Shown: positions 1 through 13,350, counted from the first letter of the stretch. The stretch: DNA of 64,000 bases from Dryococelus australis (GCA_029891345.1 CM056999.1:24649418-24713417), one strand, 5' to 3'. Numbers and translations are program-made. Notes: generated from the letters alone by a model not told the origin.

Positions 1-108
1 CCATTACTTCCCACCATAGTGAAGAGGCTCTTCAACCATACTTATTCCCTCCGCCAGGAAACAGATGAGGACATCCTAGATCTTTACAACAGTATCACCG
101 CTCCATAA
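1..108 (+). other. Possible 3' tail of an unknown reading frame
   Basis: Frame 1 is open from the first base to a TAA at 106-108, giving 35 residues that end in DLYNSITAP. The acidic stretch ETDEDILDLY looks protein-like. It could be the end of a last exon of an upstream gene or the end of a transposon ORF. No splice acceptor can be tested because the window starts here, and I do not recognise the sequence. Confidence 0.18.
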
Positions 109-2940
109 AAAAAATTCTTCAAAAATGGAATTCCATATCAACCACAATCCGCTCCGTAAGATGAGGGCACCTCCCTTGTCAGAAAAGGAGGGCAATGTTG
201 AAGTATGGGGAAGCTTTTGGCTTGATGATAGCATGAACACTCCAGCGTACAAGAAAACAGGGCGAGGTCACTGAGTACACAAAGCCACGGGAGTTTGGAA
301 ACAAAATAGTAGCTTTGTACGCAATCTCTATATTTAAGGACTGAAGAGTGGCGGCCTCGAGGTCTTACTTCACCACACAGAGGACGAGCAATATGGAACA
401 CCTAATGGGCTTCTAGCCGCTGTAATCGCAGTGTATTCAGCCTACAGCATCGCTACAGATAAAGCTATTCAAGTAGGATGGAACATAAGGACTCTTAGCA
501 AGAAACCGTAGCTGTATTGTATTGCAACTTAATATATAATTTAGCAACTTGCAGAGTCACTTAACTTATATTTGAGGTAGAAATGACTTAATGTGTAGCT
601 TGTAGGATAGCCCATCAGGCTAATCATAACAACTCGCACTCACATCGCCGGGCATCATAGAGTGCGCACACTGACGTGAGCCGAGCTCCCTAGGCTTAGA
701 CTGTTTGCCCGCCACCTGATAGCAGCTGCAGCAGCTGCAGCAGATAGCCACACTCTACCATGCACAATAGTGCATGGGTGACCAGCACAATGTAGGTACG
801 AGTGCAGTGAAGTGTGATATAGGTGATGCAAAACTAAGTAGAGCAGGGACGATGGCCATGCAGCCATGTGTGCAGCCGCGTAAGGACACAAGGAGGTAGT
901 ACCCACATACATTATTTTCCTTAATAATATGTAACAGGGCAAGGGTGGTGACATGCAGTAATGTACAAGTGAAGGGACACCCACAATATTAATTTCAAAG
1001 CTCTAACGTTCGTTATCAATGTTATTGCAATTATTTTATAGTGTGCTATATTTACGTGTCGTTATCCACACACCATTAAATTTGTTTTGCAGTGTTTATG
1101 TATTGGTTATTATGCAAGGGAATTTTAAGCATGTTATAGCAAGTATAGCAGGATTAAGCATGGTTATGCAGAGTGCAATGTGACGAAAGTAGTTCCACGT
1201 GGCACGTGTGGTGGCAACCCCGGCAAGCACACCATGTTGGAACTACAGTAGATGCAAAAGGCTCAGAGATGCAGGTTGCGTACCGTTTGGTTCCGCGCTC
1301 GGGTGGCATTCACGTTTAGCACAGGTCATTTTCGCAGCAATAAACTCTGTAATCAATAAGAACCTTTTTTGCAAGCCACTCGGGATATCGCCTCTCACCT
1401 TACCCAGTGCTAGCATCGCCTGGGGAAGCTTTATTACACATGTTTGTCACGTACTGGCCTTTGAACCATTTTTACCGCATCACCGTTGTCGACCGGTTAA
1501 TGTCTGGCTCATTTAATGTAAAGTGTTTCCCAGAGTGGAATTGTAATCAATCGCCTAATAAACATCACTACATTTGAACGAGTGTTCTTTATTGAGGTAA
1601 GCCACAAGGCATTTTAGGGTACAGGCCCTTATTATTTCCAGCCAAGTCGCACGTGTGTTGGAACTTTTCCTATTAATATTTATCTGCAAATGCTTTCAGG
1701 ATTGCGTAAAGTAGCATAGGTGTATGGATAGCCTGAATAATTCACCGCGTAGCACATGGAGCAGTTTTATCAACATTCAACAGAGGATTGAAGCAGCACA
1801 GAAAAGGGACAGCTGCCTTTGGTCGTCGGCTGCACAACCCTGAGTGACTGAAAATTCTGCTCTATCACTTCAACGGCATTAGGTCTGGATAGTGCCTGAC
1901 ACGCTGGGTAATATACCTCATTCTAATCACCTCTCCCAGACATAACTACTCCTCGATTTTCAATTTTTCACCCTGACCACTGGACTACCATTCACTGGCC
2001 ACAGTCCTACCACATTCTGAGCATCTAGAAGCCATCAAAATGGCTGGCCCAAATGCCAGCAGTAATTTCATCGCAGTAATTTCCTACCTTGGGAAGCATT
2101 TTGACACCTTGACAACCATCACAACATACTGCGCTGTTGGAACACGGTGCGGCAGGCAAATGGACTATGGAAGATTATATCGGCATGTATCAGTATGCAA
2201 ACTTTAAAACAGAAAAGAAAATCAACAATTAAAGATAATTAATTAAAGTTGATGTGTCCTTTGTGTAAGGTGTTGGATAATTAGTTCATTATGCATTTTC
2301 AGTGCCTTGTTCAGTGAGGGTTCATTCTCTTGAAATGTTTAAATTGTTGTATGGGTTGGAAGTCCACTTTGATACGTCCTTGAAGTCAAGCACGCAGCAA
2401 ACTGCTAAATGGCGCGAAGCCTTACAATTCAAACTCTAGGGGAGATGAAAGACAGGTTCCCGGGTGGCAGAGATGAAACTGTTCCAGTATTTAACTAAGC
2501 TATTGCATTGAAATGATTTGCACAAAAAATATTGGCCGCCCAAGTACCCAAACCTATGAGCAACACACGTCCACTCTCTCAAGATAGTCTTAAGTCTATT
2601 GAGCATCCAACATGGCGCACGTGCTGGTGTTGGCTGGCAGACGAACACGAAGAACTACTTCTTACATCACCCTTGCAATAAAATACCTTTCCACTTGCAG
2701 TGTTTGTTCAAACATGATTACACTGACAGAAAACCATAAAACACACACTTGCGTGAAAACTGATTTTACGGGTGTTGAGATATACTGGCATGATTTTGCA
2801 TACTATCCCTAAATAATAGTAAACTGGTACTACTTTCCTGTATCATGGAGCCGCTCAGGCGCACATGAATGCACAGCTACACTCATACTCGTTGCACTAT
2901 ATTGCACTACACCAACTTGCTCATTATTGCACTGCCCGTT
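109..2940. other. Upstream intergenic DNA, no supported gene
   Basis: Open frames here are short and show no recognisable domain. A short imperfect CAG/CTG-rich stretch (gcagctgcagcagctgcag) lies near 722-742. Nothing else recognisable was seen. Confidence 0.5.
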
Positions 2941-2944
2941 TCGT

Positions 2945-3110
2945 TAGAAACATAGTAAATTAGAAAAACATATTTTAGAAGGACCATAACTTAGAAACAC
3001 GTGTCTTAGTATTATAAAAACTCAGAAACGCACAATGTAGAAGTATCATAAGTTAGAAACATATAAGTTAGATACTTCCCAAGTTAGAATCACATTACTT
3101 AGAACAGACT
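2945..3110. repeat. Degenerate minisatellite with TTAGAAACATA-like units
   Basis: The core TTAGAAACA or a close variant (TTAGAAAAACA, CTCAGAAACGCA, TTAGATACTT, TTAGAATCACA) recurs about every 15-30 bases from 2945 to 3110. Spacing and sequence are irregular, as in an old, decayed tandem array. It lies about 360-530 bp upstream of the CARMIL start codon. Confidence 0.55.
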
Positions 3111-3169
3111 ATTTGCGTGCAAATGAATTAACATGTGTCTGGTAGCAGACAAAAGTATCGGTAAAAATC

Positions 3170-3471
3170 AACCATTTCCGAAAAATGCCTCAACCGGTGT
3201 ACACCGTTGTATCAACCATGTCAGGATCCATCTATGAATTTTCAGAAACGCGGCGTGTTGGCACAATTGTTTACTGGAACGTATTTTAGTTTTTGTGGTG
3301 TGGATATCTTGTTTAGTCACCGTGGGTTGCTTTACTTTGCACGTCGAGAGTGCAATGAGTGATTGGAATGCGTAATATGATTTAGTATTTTCTTCGTAAG
3401 ACTTTAATGTATTTCGTGTGCCTACGTTCGTTATAAGCGTGTCATATGACGGTCCGTCGTGTGCCCGTAAA
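3170..3471 (+). promoter_or_regulatory. Probable CARMIL promoter/5' UTR interval
   Basis: This DNA precedes the first coding exon. An in-frame TAA at 3397-3399 with no ATG between it and 3472 supports the chosen start. The start context (GTAAAATGT) has A at -3. No TATA box or clear initiator is visible, so the transcription start is not placed, and a further non-coding 5' exon is possible. The opposite-strand open frame here (3168-3479) has no recognisable domain and is taken as chance. Confidence 0.35.
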
Positions 3472-3508
3472 ATGTCCACAAGGTCTCAACTCACAAAAGA
3501 TTTAAATG
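3472..3508 (+). CDS. CARMIL: CARMIL exon 1 (start codon, residues 1-12)
   Basis: ATG at 3472 opens 12 codons, MSTRSQLTKDLN, plus one base (G), followed by the donor GTAAGT at 3509. This N-terminus is typical of arthropod CARMIL. The single leftover G joins AA at the start of exon 2 to make GAA (Glu), giving LNESVKALLGK across the junction, as expected for the family. An in-frame stop at 3397-3399 leaves this as the only start. Alone the exon would be too short to call; the phase match and sequence match to exon 2 make it convincing. Confidence 0.85.
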
Positions 3509-3510
3509 GT

Positions 3511-6140
3511 AAGTTTCATCTTTTGTTTACATATTTTGACAGTTCATACTGAGGGGTGTGCCGGATAACTGGAATTCCAAGAACTGACCGCGGGAACCGT
3601 TAGCGCTATATCATTTGGTCAGAATTAAAATTTTTTGTTCAAGTGAATGTTAGAATGTAAATAATCTTGTAATTCATTTGTGGGGGTTATGCAATGCAGT
3701 TCTTCAGATGGATTGCGACTTTAGTGATGTAGAATTGTGACATTCGAAAGAGGGGGAAAGGGAGTGCGAAAAAATTGTTACTATTAAGTGTACCTACTTT
3801 GCTGAATAATTTACACTTAGGGGCGTTTTTGTGTTACATTTGATTTGGGAAACATGCAGAAGTTCACTAAAAAATTTAATTAAAAGAAAACCTAAATTTA
3901 TGAAATTATTAACCACAAAAAAAAATGTATGTGCGGTTTACAATGATTATAAACTCTTCAACCATCACATCATATATTAAAAATCAACAACTAAACCCAG
4001 ATATTACAAGATTTTTTGCAATTTGTAATGTGGAAGGCTATCCATGAAAAGTATCACGATATTTGAATTAGAACACCCTTTTCATAACGATAACTGATAT
4101 ATTCTTGCTATAAATTCTGCACAATAGTCTTAAGTCATAACGCATCATGCAACGGGAAAATCCAATTGTGGTGTACCATAATTTGTAAGAATACGAAAAG
4201 GCAAATCTGAACGATTTAAAAGGTTTCAAATTAATAAAAAAAAAAATTTCATGAAGAAAATCACTAGAAAAGGTTCTAATAAGCAAAAATTAATTAAAAG
4301 AGCAAGATATCAAATTCTAATCAACAATAACAATTTATTTTCGTTTGGCACAAAATATGCTGATATCATCACAAATCAAAATTAGGACGATTAACAATAT
4401 CAAATCGAAATACCATGCCACAGGTGCCTGGGAACCTCGCTGAACCCTTAACCATATAATTATTTTGTATCAGTATCAAACACACACATTCCCATAAATA
4501 TTAAAATATTTTTCACTGTGATATAACATAACGTAACCACAACCACCATATAAATTGGGTAACAACTCCTTGAAATGGTCTGAGCACAATACAAACAACT
4601 GTAATAAAGAGGCTCATAGCCTATTAATGTTACTTCCAACCAACGTGTACAATACACCTTGCATTTCCTAAAAATGTGTAAAATATCTCACATCATGAAC
4701 AGTCTTTTCTTGCCGCATTCGTGTATAAAAGCCTTATCCCTGAAAGCACAATACGGGGTATGTTGCAGTTGGTCAGTGCCTGCCGTGCCAATATCAAGGT
4801 TAAATTTCAACACAGTTAAAGAGACGCTCGGTCAACCTTTATTTCGGCAATGCTCATACTACCAAACTGTTGAATACCATAATCACGAAGTACGTAAACG
4901 CTCAGTTTAAAATATAGTTACAAAACTTGGGTGTTTACACTTTTTTAAGGCAATGGATAATACCAGCCACATCCTACACGATTAAATGATAACATGTTCA
5001 AACCTACGTAACCTCCACTTACACCAAAGTCTTTAAGGTATATTTACAAAAACTCTAATGGTGTTATTTCGTGACACTGATCCTATCGGCTGTATCAGAC
5101 TCCGACAAATGTCACTAAAAAGCGCTCGTCGCCAAACATAGCTTGTTTGTGATTTAACACAATGGGACGATGCTGATTAAAAGTATATTTTAAAAACATT
5201 TAATAGCTGTACGAACTGGTCCGCAGCAATTAAGCTCATCAAAGTGACAAGTTACTAAAACACATTGACAAGACTCCTTAAAATTATTAGCCAGTGTTGT
5301 GGACAATGAGCACACTAAACGGGTCAGCAAAAGGGGCCGGCATCAAACTCTAATATCACACTTACTAACAAATCCAAAAAGATCTCCTTCTCTCTGCTTG
5401 TGTTTCTTTTCACAATTTCAAACGGGCAGGCCCAAAGCTCCAAACCAAATTACGTTATGCCACACCCCTAAACTACATTAGCACTTCAAACAGTTCTAAT
5501 TTAAACTACAGCCCCATTTAAATGACAGTTCCATACCACAACTCACCGACTAGCTCACCATCTTGCCCGCACCTCTGTTACAAACAATTAACACTCAAAA
5601 ATGGGGAAAACCCTTTAAAGATTACCAGAACTTAGGTGAATTGTAAATACTTGTATCACATTTTATGTATTGTGATATCCCGTTGAGGTTGAATGTCGTA
5701 GGCAGTCACTCCAGAGTAGACAATCCGGTAATAAGGTAAAGTTGAAGTAGTAGGCTCATGAAGTCCACATTGATCCTCTCAGGACGCCGGATAGCAAGCA
5801 AGTAAGTAAGTAAGCAATTTAAAGCGCTTGATGGAGAAGGAAAAAAACATTGGAGGAGGGGAAGGAGCAGGAGAGGGGAGACGGAACGACACCGAACTTA
5901 TGTTAGCGTTTGAGCAAGGGGTGAGTCCAAACACTAGTTCGTTTGAAAGTTAAAAAAATAGCCATGTTCAATAAACAATGGATTTGTTTTACAATCAACA
6001 TATATATTTATACACACACGAATGTGACTGAAATTTAAATAGCAAATGAACACTAATATTTTTATCACTCCTACTTTGATTAATAATTTATTCGCCAATG
6101 TTTCTGCTGGCCACTTGTATCATTTGTCTTTTATGTTGAC
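3511..6140. other. Intron 1, first part: no recognisable element
   Basis: AT-rich intronic sequence with short chance frames only. A short GTAA tetranucleotide run (aagtaagtaagtaag) followed by a purine-rich stretch lies near 5798-5890. Confidence 0.5.
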
Positions 6141-6405
6141 GGGGGCCATGGTGGCTGAGTGATTAGCATGATTGCCTCCCACAAAGGCGAACCGAACTCA
6201 ATCCCCATTCGAGTCACCAGATTTTTGCATGTGGGAATCGTGCCAGATGATGCCATTGGTCGGCGGGTTTTCTCGGGTATCTGCTATTTCCCCAACCCCT
6301 TCATTCCGGTACCATGCCATATTCACTTAAATCACCCTTATCAGCTCTCAAGAGCTGCTCAAATCTCTTCACTTCACTCTTTGATGTTGGAAGTTTGTTC
6401 TGGGA
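6141..6405 (+). repeat. tRNA-derived SINE
   Basis: The head (about 6141-6222) looks like a tRNA with RNA polymerase III promoter boxes: box A at TGGCTGAGTGATTAGCA (6152-6168) and a box B-like attcgagtc near 6208-6216. An unrelated body follows with gttttctcgggt and a pyrimidine-rich tail. tRNA folding is lost, so it is a SINE and not a tRNA gene. Ends are approximate. Confidence 0.7.
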
Positions 6406-6619
6406 AGCAGTTTTGTTAGCAGCTCTTCTTCCTGTTCTGCAGAAGTGATGTACTACAGAGATAATTCCTTTTCTTCATATTTTTCTCTGATGGAATGGTA
6501 TTTTACATCAATATGCTTAGTTTTCTTACAAAGAATGTTTTAATGTCAAATTGGTTAAGTTTTATTCCGTTAATTGCTGCTATAGCTATAATTACTCTTA
6601 TAAAATCGAATCGGACCAC

Positions 6620-6870
6620 AGGACTAAATATTTTGTATTAACACCAAGTTTCTGCTAAAATCTCGAGCCACTAACCTTGCCTTGTATCTATCAATGCTCC
6701 AGTCAGTATTTTGTTTGATCTTGTACGTCCATTTGCGGTCTATAATCTCTGTATCAGTGAGACGAAGAACCGCTATCCAAGTTTTGTTCTTTTCAAGTGA
6801 TTCCATTTCTTTGTCCATCATATTTTTCCAATAATTTGCTTCTTCGTGGTTCATAGTCTCTTCATGGTTA
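6620..6870 (-). pseudogene. Ty1/copia reverse transcriptase fragment
   Basis: The minus strand reads KEMESLEKNKTWIAV, then RKWTYKIKQNTDWSIDRYKA and RLVARDFS. This is the conserved N-terminal part of copia-type reverse transcriptase (M-x-S-L-x-x-N-x-T-W ... K-W-x-x-K-I-K ... R-Y-K-A-R-L-V-A). Both ends run into non-coding sequence, and the catalytic YxDD region is absent. It is a short dead fragment lying antisense to CARMIL. Confidence 0.8.
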
Positions 6871-6900
6871 TTGGGTTTGAAAAATGCCTCGAGAATAATT

Positions 6901-9639
6901 GTTCTTTCAGTGAAATTAGAATATTTTGCAGGCTGTTTTAGATTATTTTGACTTCGGAAATTGTATGTACTCTGAACTATCGATAAATTATTATCAATGT
7001 AAATATTACAAATAAATACTGCACCAATGAAGTAAATTATAAATAAAATAATATAAGTGAACTGGACTGGAAGTCAGTCATGAAATAATTATATATGGTA
7101 TTGATCAGTGGGACCTCTAGCTACAGAAATAATATCAGGATATAGTGGTAGTGGTGGATTCTTTTATTTTTGTTTATTAGTTTGTTGGTTGATTGTGCCA
7201 CTGAAGAGAAGTAGGTATTTTGTTTTAATTTTATTCTTACTCTTATATTTTGCTGGGAGGGGTGAGTATTTATGATAGTAGGAGTGAATTGTGTTGTGTG
7301 ATTGGACTTGGTAGTAACTAATACAGTTGTGTTTTACCAGCTGTAAAACCACAAACATACTCCATACTCAATTGTCTCTTGTGTGGAGAGAAAAAAAATT
7401 GTACAGTACAATGGTTCGATTGTATCAATTTCCATATTGGTATTTTTGCTTGATGTATACCACTATGATACCAATTACCTTTCTGCTGCACCAGTGTGTC
7501 GCAGACAACACTTGCTGTCAGCCCTTTAGTAATGACTTACCATTACCTACCTACTTTACACACTCTGGCCACAAATACAATTCCTACAAACAATTAACTG
7601 AAAACTTCTTTAAGTTGTTACCAAAATAATGCCAGATGAACATTTATTACTTATGGGTTGTATAAGGAAGGAATGCACTGCCTGAATTAAAAAAAAACTA
7701 TTGTTGTCATTCAGTATTTAATGAAATGTCTTAAACTGAAAAGAAAAAAAAATGCAATATTTACACAGACAAGAAATCTTCCCTTTTTGAATCTTGCAAA
7801 GCGGTTCAGAGTTACTGACATTACTGAGCATTAACTGTAGTAATATGCCTCACTGGGCATTTCAAAGAAAACAATAAAATAATAGACTGCTTTCCTCACA
7901 ACCGGGTGGCAAAATAAATAATTATATATTCACTGTTCAGTATGTAGCTTTCGGAGAGCTTAATTTAAAATAGACTCTATACCCCTAAGTATACTACTGG
8001 GTTTTCTCATTTTTGACAGTCAGAGTCATGTACTTATTGTTGAATACTATTTTAGGAATGTGGAAATCATATCTAACATTTATTATTTTCCTGACAAAAA
8101 CACTTTTGTTGTTTCACTTTAAACTTTTGGACAAAATGCAATAATTAAGATAAAAACCTGATCAAGTTCACTTTTTACAGTATGTACTGTTCTCTAGTCA
8201 CACCAGACCAAGATGCTGCCTTATACTGTGTAAGGACAAAATAGGCTTACACCCTGAGACACTCATAGAATCTTGGAAAATTATTATATAAACGGGCCTC
8301 TTCTTGCATGCCCACAATTTACATTAGTGCCATCCACTTATTACTACTTCGCACTTTTCAAACATTCAGGCACATACATGTTATACTTTCGAGAGCTCAT
8401 CAGAAAAGGTGTTGTCACTTCGAAGCCTAGTCCAAGAAGAACATTGCTGGTAAAACCTGACAGCCTTTTACCTGGATTTTGGCGCAATACTCCCGTATCC
8501 AATCACATTCCATTTTCATTCAAAAGTGGGCTGAGATAGTGATAGCGGGAGTATGGCAACAAGAGAGATGTCATAAACAGCTGGGTGGTCCTGATGTCAC
8601 AAAGAGATAAAAAACCAAAAGAAAACATCTCCTTGGTGCCAGCGTATGCTGCCACTTAAACATAATAAAACTAAATAAACACAATATGATACAACTTTTA
8701 GTATTAATTACATCATTTCTAAAATAAACAATAACACTCATAATATTATCTTTATCAAATAAACACTTTTTAATTTTACTGCGACTTTGGAAGATTCAAC
8801 ATACCGAACATATTCTGACATTTAAAATGAAAGGGAACAATGAAATAAACATAAAAGAGCATAAATTTCCCTCCAAATTACATTATTTAAAATCATTGAA
8901 ATAAAATGAAACTTAAACATAGGTTAGAAAAATTGCGGTACATGAAAACATAAACAAACCATATCTGCATAACCAAAATACGTTTAAAATAAAAGCAACA
9001 ATGTTAAATATCTTCTAAACAGGCTCAGGGGTTGAGGGATGATGGGCCCCACTGAGATCACTTTGAACTAATGTTAGGGTTAACAGATCCTCTTTTACGC
9101 GGACATGCCTTCTTTTTGAACTCTGTGAACTGCCTGGCCGGGTTTGACAAAAAAATTCAAATGTCCTCTTTTTCAGTAAAATTGAAAGATAGCAAGGCTT
9201 TACTTTATGTGGGTTTTTTTCTATGTTAATAAAGGTGCCAATTAACTTTCTGCAAAGTCTAAACTTTTTGGAGAGGATTATGTAAACCTTTTGTCTGTAT
9301 CTACACACATATTTTTCCCTGGATATTTTTTTTTACATTTCTTAGTATGAGAAGTGCCTAATTTATTTCAAATTTAGAGATTATTTGCAAGGAAATAGAA
9401 ATCTGGTAGAACAAATAAAACGGTCAAAGAAATACAATAAAAATGTACAGGCTATGTGAACATGAGCTGTGGGAGAGTGATTAACTATCAGTTAGAAATG
9501 AGTGTGTCCAATGATTATGCAAGTACAACTGTCCTTTATGTGAATAATACTATATTATTTGTTTGCAAAATATTATGTAGTGCCTATAAACTAAATGGAA
9601 TTGACTTTGATATTCAGAGTGTGAACACAATTATCACTT
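6901..9639. other. Intron 1: no supported gene
   Basis: Short frames only. A minus-strand stretch around 9015-9308 encodes 97 residues with no recognised domain. AT-rich otherwise. Confidence 0.45.
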
Positions 9640-10912
9640 TATCTGGGTGCAAAAAAAACAGTTGCAGCTATTACTAAAGTGGAAAAAGCTGGCTGTCGGC
9701 CAAAATGAGAAGAGATGTCTAGCCTGAGCGCAGCCGTCAAAGCATACTGGGCACTGTGGAATTCCCTCATACTGAAGAATGGTGTACATTATAGAAACTG
9801 GGAAAGTAATAATGGAAAACACACACACGTTTATAGATGGTCCTTCCAGTGTGCAGGTTTCCTGAAGTCTTAGAGGTACTGTATAATGCAGCAGTCAGTG
9901 TGCACTATGATGTTAGTAAGACTATTGACAGAATAAGATTGATATTCTACTGGCTTCATTGTTGAGAGGATGTTGAAAAGTGGTGTCGAATAATGTACTG
10001 TGATGAAGGGCCCAAGGACCAGGGAACAAGTTCACCTCCAGAAATACAATGTTGGAGCCCCATTCGAGAGGATGGCAATACACACTGTACTCCTTACCTG
10101 TCACAGTGAGAGGCAATCTGTATCTACTGTTGGCCAAAGAATACTTTACGAAGTAGCCTGAGGTCATTCCCCTCCCAAACCAAGAAGCAAGTACTGCGTC
10201 CTATGCACTTATAGAGTAAGTCTTCTCGTGTTTTGGGGTGCCACTAGATCTCTATATTGATCAGGGAAGAAACTTTGAAGTTGCGGTCTTTCAGGATGTA
10301 ACAATGATTCTGGGGATGTAAAAGACTAGGACTACAGCCTTACACCCTCAGTGGGATGGAATGGTCGAGAGGCTTAACCGCACTCTTGAGCATATCTGTC
10401 GAACTTTGTAGCAGACAACTAAAAGGACTGGTATTCAAAGATTTCATTGTTTCTTCTTGCTTACCCCTCAGCAGTTCATGAGTCCACAAGGGTAATACCA
10501 TCAAGGATGTTGTTTGTAAGACAGCTACGTCTCCTTAGTAACCTGTTGTTTGGTCGACCGACTGAAGATGTTGCCGCAGCACCTGATTATGCCGGTGAAT
10601 TACGTAACAGACTTGTTGGCGTTCGTGATTTTGCTCGGCGGCACCTCAGAATAAATAGTGACATGATGAAGATGCGGTATGATAGGAGAGTGTCAGGTGA
10701 GGTATTTCAAGGACAACTGGTGTGGCTGTACAACCCCCAGAGTTGAAAAAGGTACTGCCCGAAGCTAAAGAAATGTTGGGAAGGCCTATAATGGATTCCA
10801 AAGAAGATTAATGTTGTCTTTCGAATTTGTTGTCCACATCGATCGACTGGCACTCGACAAAGGACCAGATGTAGCAGTCTGTTCAGGATGCACAGACTTA
10901 AGGAAGGGGCAT
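9640..10912 (+). pseudogene. Ty3/gypsy pol remnant (RNase H-integrase linker, integrase)
   Basis: Pieces of gypsy pol follow each other on the + strand in the right order: the linker after RNase H, a zinc-binding region ending IFYWLHC near 9945-9965, YNVGAPFER-like sequence near 10050, the integrase core with DQGRNFE near 10260, LHPQWDGMVERLNRTLEH near 10343-10396, and a C-terminal stretch (10447-10746) ending GQLVWLYNPQS. Stops and frameshifts interrupt it. A polypurine tract (aaggaagggg, 10900-10909) abuts the LTR at 10913. The 5' half (gag, protease, reverse transcriptase) is missing. It belongs to the same family as the provirus at 18.6-23.7 kb. Confidence 0.8.
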
Positions 10913-11551
10913 TGTTACAGGCGGTTGCTCTGAGTGTGCTAGGCACGTGATTTATTGATGTGCGCACTATCAGTTGCAACTGGAGAGGAAGCTGCTTTTG
11001 ACAAAGGAATGTTTACAAAGCATGCTGGTTATGCACATGCCACACCCGTCCTTGGGTATTGGGTGTCTTTGAGACATATGAAGAATGCTCGGGAATACTG
11101 GCTTCGTTGCTTTCAGCTAGACTCGGGGTGTGGCTATCTTTCCAGGCGAGAAGAGAAGTGACCAGCTGGAGAAAAATCTGTGACTGCAAACATCAGAGCA
11201 GTGAAGAGTACAATGGCAGGCTGGATTATTGGATTGGATGCGTGAATGAAAGACATTACAAATGAAGGCAACAGGTAGACTTGACATTTGATAATGATGA
11301 GTATGAGTTAATTGATTGTAACCAAACTGATCCATTTAGAAGGATATTAATTACAGTTGAAATAGATACTGTATTATATATATATATATAGTGCTCACTG
11401 AGAAACAAAAAGAGTAATTGTGGAGATAGATAGTTTAAAGCTGTAAATAATAGCTGTGTGAATAAATTAAAAATCAAATTAGTTCTTTTATTTTAATTAA
11501 GATCTTCATCCTTCACGAACTCAGATACGTCCCTCCGGCGTCCATGTAACA
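10913..11551 (+). mobile_element. 3' LTR of the + strand gypsy fragment
   Basis: It starts TGTTACA (10913-10919) just after the polypurine tract and ends TGTAACA (11545-11551), a standard inverted LTR terminus. The last 100 bases match, in reverse orientation, the ends of the LTRs at 12604 and 18575. It contains a short (TA)n run near 11380. It is about 639 bp, slightly shorter than its relatives. Confidence 0.75.
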
Positions 11552-11879
11552 ATATTATATCAGTAATGGGTACAAGCCTGGTTCCCCTCAATACAGGTCA
11601 GGTGTGATTTTCCAGAGGTCGAAATTAACTGCATGATGTGAGCCAGTCAGACTCAAAAACTGAATTTGCCCAGTTACAATAGTATAGCACCATGAGTGGT
11701 AATAGAATTTGGAGTTTATTATGTTGGGAAGGGTTTGCTGCCTAGATTTTATCAATAAAAAATCTAAAAAATTAAAATGAAACTTGGTGCGCGACATCTT
11801 TTCAACAATATTAAATCAACTTCTACTCATCAGTGTGCATTACTCAGCCGCACAATTCCATGGAGTTTGATTGATTCTA

Positions 11880-12420
11880 CATGCCACAAGACATCAAAAC
11901 TTGTACTGTCTACCAAGGGCAAAGGACGGACGCTTCACGCCAGATTGTACTGTTAACTGGCCAAGCCACTGAGACTATGCTTCCAAGTATTATAGTGCAT
12001 CACCAGATAGCCCTACTGGTACGATCGGCGGCAAGACTTGCTCCTGGATTCACCACCAGCTGGTGACATCATGCCCAGAGGATCTATGTCATGTCTATCC
12101 TCTCTCCAACCCAAGCAAGGGTGCACCAGCCAGAGTATAAATAAATAGTGGGTGATGTTGTCCCATGTAATGCCAATATGTTTTATTCCTTCACTGCACT
12201 GCCTGGTGCTGAAGGAACCATCGGTTCCTCTCCTGGACTTTACTGTGTTCTTGGTGCAGAATATCATTCCTCTACCTTCGTCTTCACCACACTCCTGGTA
12301 CAGAAGATTCCTTTTGTTTTACCAGTCGTCTATGCCATTAAACACTTACACTTCTGGTCCCTTCAGCCAACATTGTACCTTAGCCAAGTTTAGGTTATTT
12401 TCATAGCTACAATCTGAATC
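11880..12420 (+). promoter_or_regulatory. LTR-like promoter block (candidate solo LTR)
   Basis: GGTGACATCATGC at 12060-12072 is followed about 65 bp later by AGAGTATAAATAAATAG (TATAAATA at 12135-12142). The same CRE-like plus TATA layout appears on the minus strand near 42.8 and 62.1 kb. The termini were not resolved, so solo LTR status is an inference. It does not overlap any supported coding exon. Confidence 0.3.
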
Positions 12421-12489
12421 CATCTACATCGGTGATCTGGAGTATCATTAAGATAATCTAGCATCTTATGCCTATCACAAGCCCCAAGC

Positions 12490-13350
12490 AACGTCAGGTT
12501 ATTCCAGTTAATTAATTAGTTTGAAAATCACTACTTGCCTATACCCTAACTTTATTTACAATTGATTAATTAATCATTTCCTCCATCCCATTTCTGATAC
12601 CAGTGTTACATGGGACATCTGACGGTCATGTCTTGAGTTTCTGAAAGATGGAGGTCGTAGTAAAATAAAATAAAAGAAGCTAAATTTGATTTCTAATTTA
12701 TTCACTCCGTTATTATTTACAGCATCAAATTATCTGTCTCCAATTTTATTCTTTTTATTTAACAGCGAACACAGTATTTAATGTCTATTTCAACTAATTA
12801 ATATACTTTTTAATTGTCTCTGTTGGTTACAGTCAGTTAACTTGTACTCATTATTAACATGTGTTCAGTCTTATCTGTTGTCATAGTTTATAATGTCTTT
12901 CACTCATGCATCTAGTCCAATAGTCCAGCCTGCCAGCCGAGTCCTTCACTGCTTGATACTTGCAGTTGCAGACTTCCTTTCTGCTGGTAACTTCTCTCGC
13001 CGCTCGTTCTTCTATCACTCTGAACTCAGTCATTCAACAACTCCAACTCCAATGCAATTCCCAGCCCAGAGCCCTGTAGCAATATTTATACAGTTCTCCT
13101 CACTATCTAGAAAGTTCAACTCACCCCGAGTCATGCTGAGGGAATGAGGTCAGTAATCCAGATCATTCTTCAGATAAACCCATATATCAATACAACCAGA
13201 GTCAGCAGCATTGCACTGCAAGAGATTATCATGTCTGCACGCTTTTTGTAACTAATACGCAGCCACCATCACTCATGCTACTGCCACTGTCATGTAACTC
13301 CGTCCTCTTCGTTCTCTTGCCCGGGGGGGGGGGGGCAATGACACGTAACA
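12490..13350 (-). mobile_element. 5' LTR and leader of a minus-strand gypsy element
   Basis: The LTR runs 12604-13350 (TGTTACA at 12604-12610; the other end reads CGTAACA at 13344-13350). Immediately downstream on the minus strand comes the primer-binding-type stretch CTGGTATCAGAAATGGGA, then a leader closely matching the one near 22.9-23.0 kb. The rest of this element is absent. A run of about 13 G lies inside the LTR at 13323-13335. Confidence 0.75.

Noticed and set aside
3168-3479. 103-residue minus-strand frame over the CARMIL start region
   Set aside because: Antisense to exon 1 and its 5' region, with no domain and no codon bias that I can see.
6141-6222. Possible tRNA gene
   Set aside because: It has box A and B but does not fold into a good cloverleaf and continues into a SINE body.
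13322-13336. G runs here, at 49108-49119 and at 52201-52217
   Set aside because: Simple mononucleotide tracts; length may also be affected by sequencing error.
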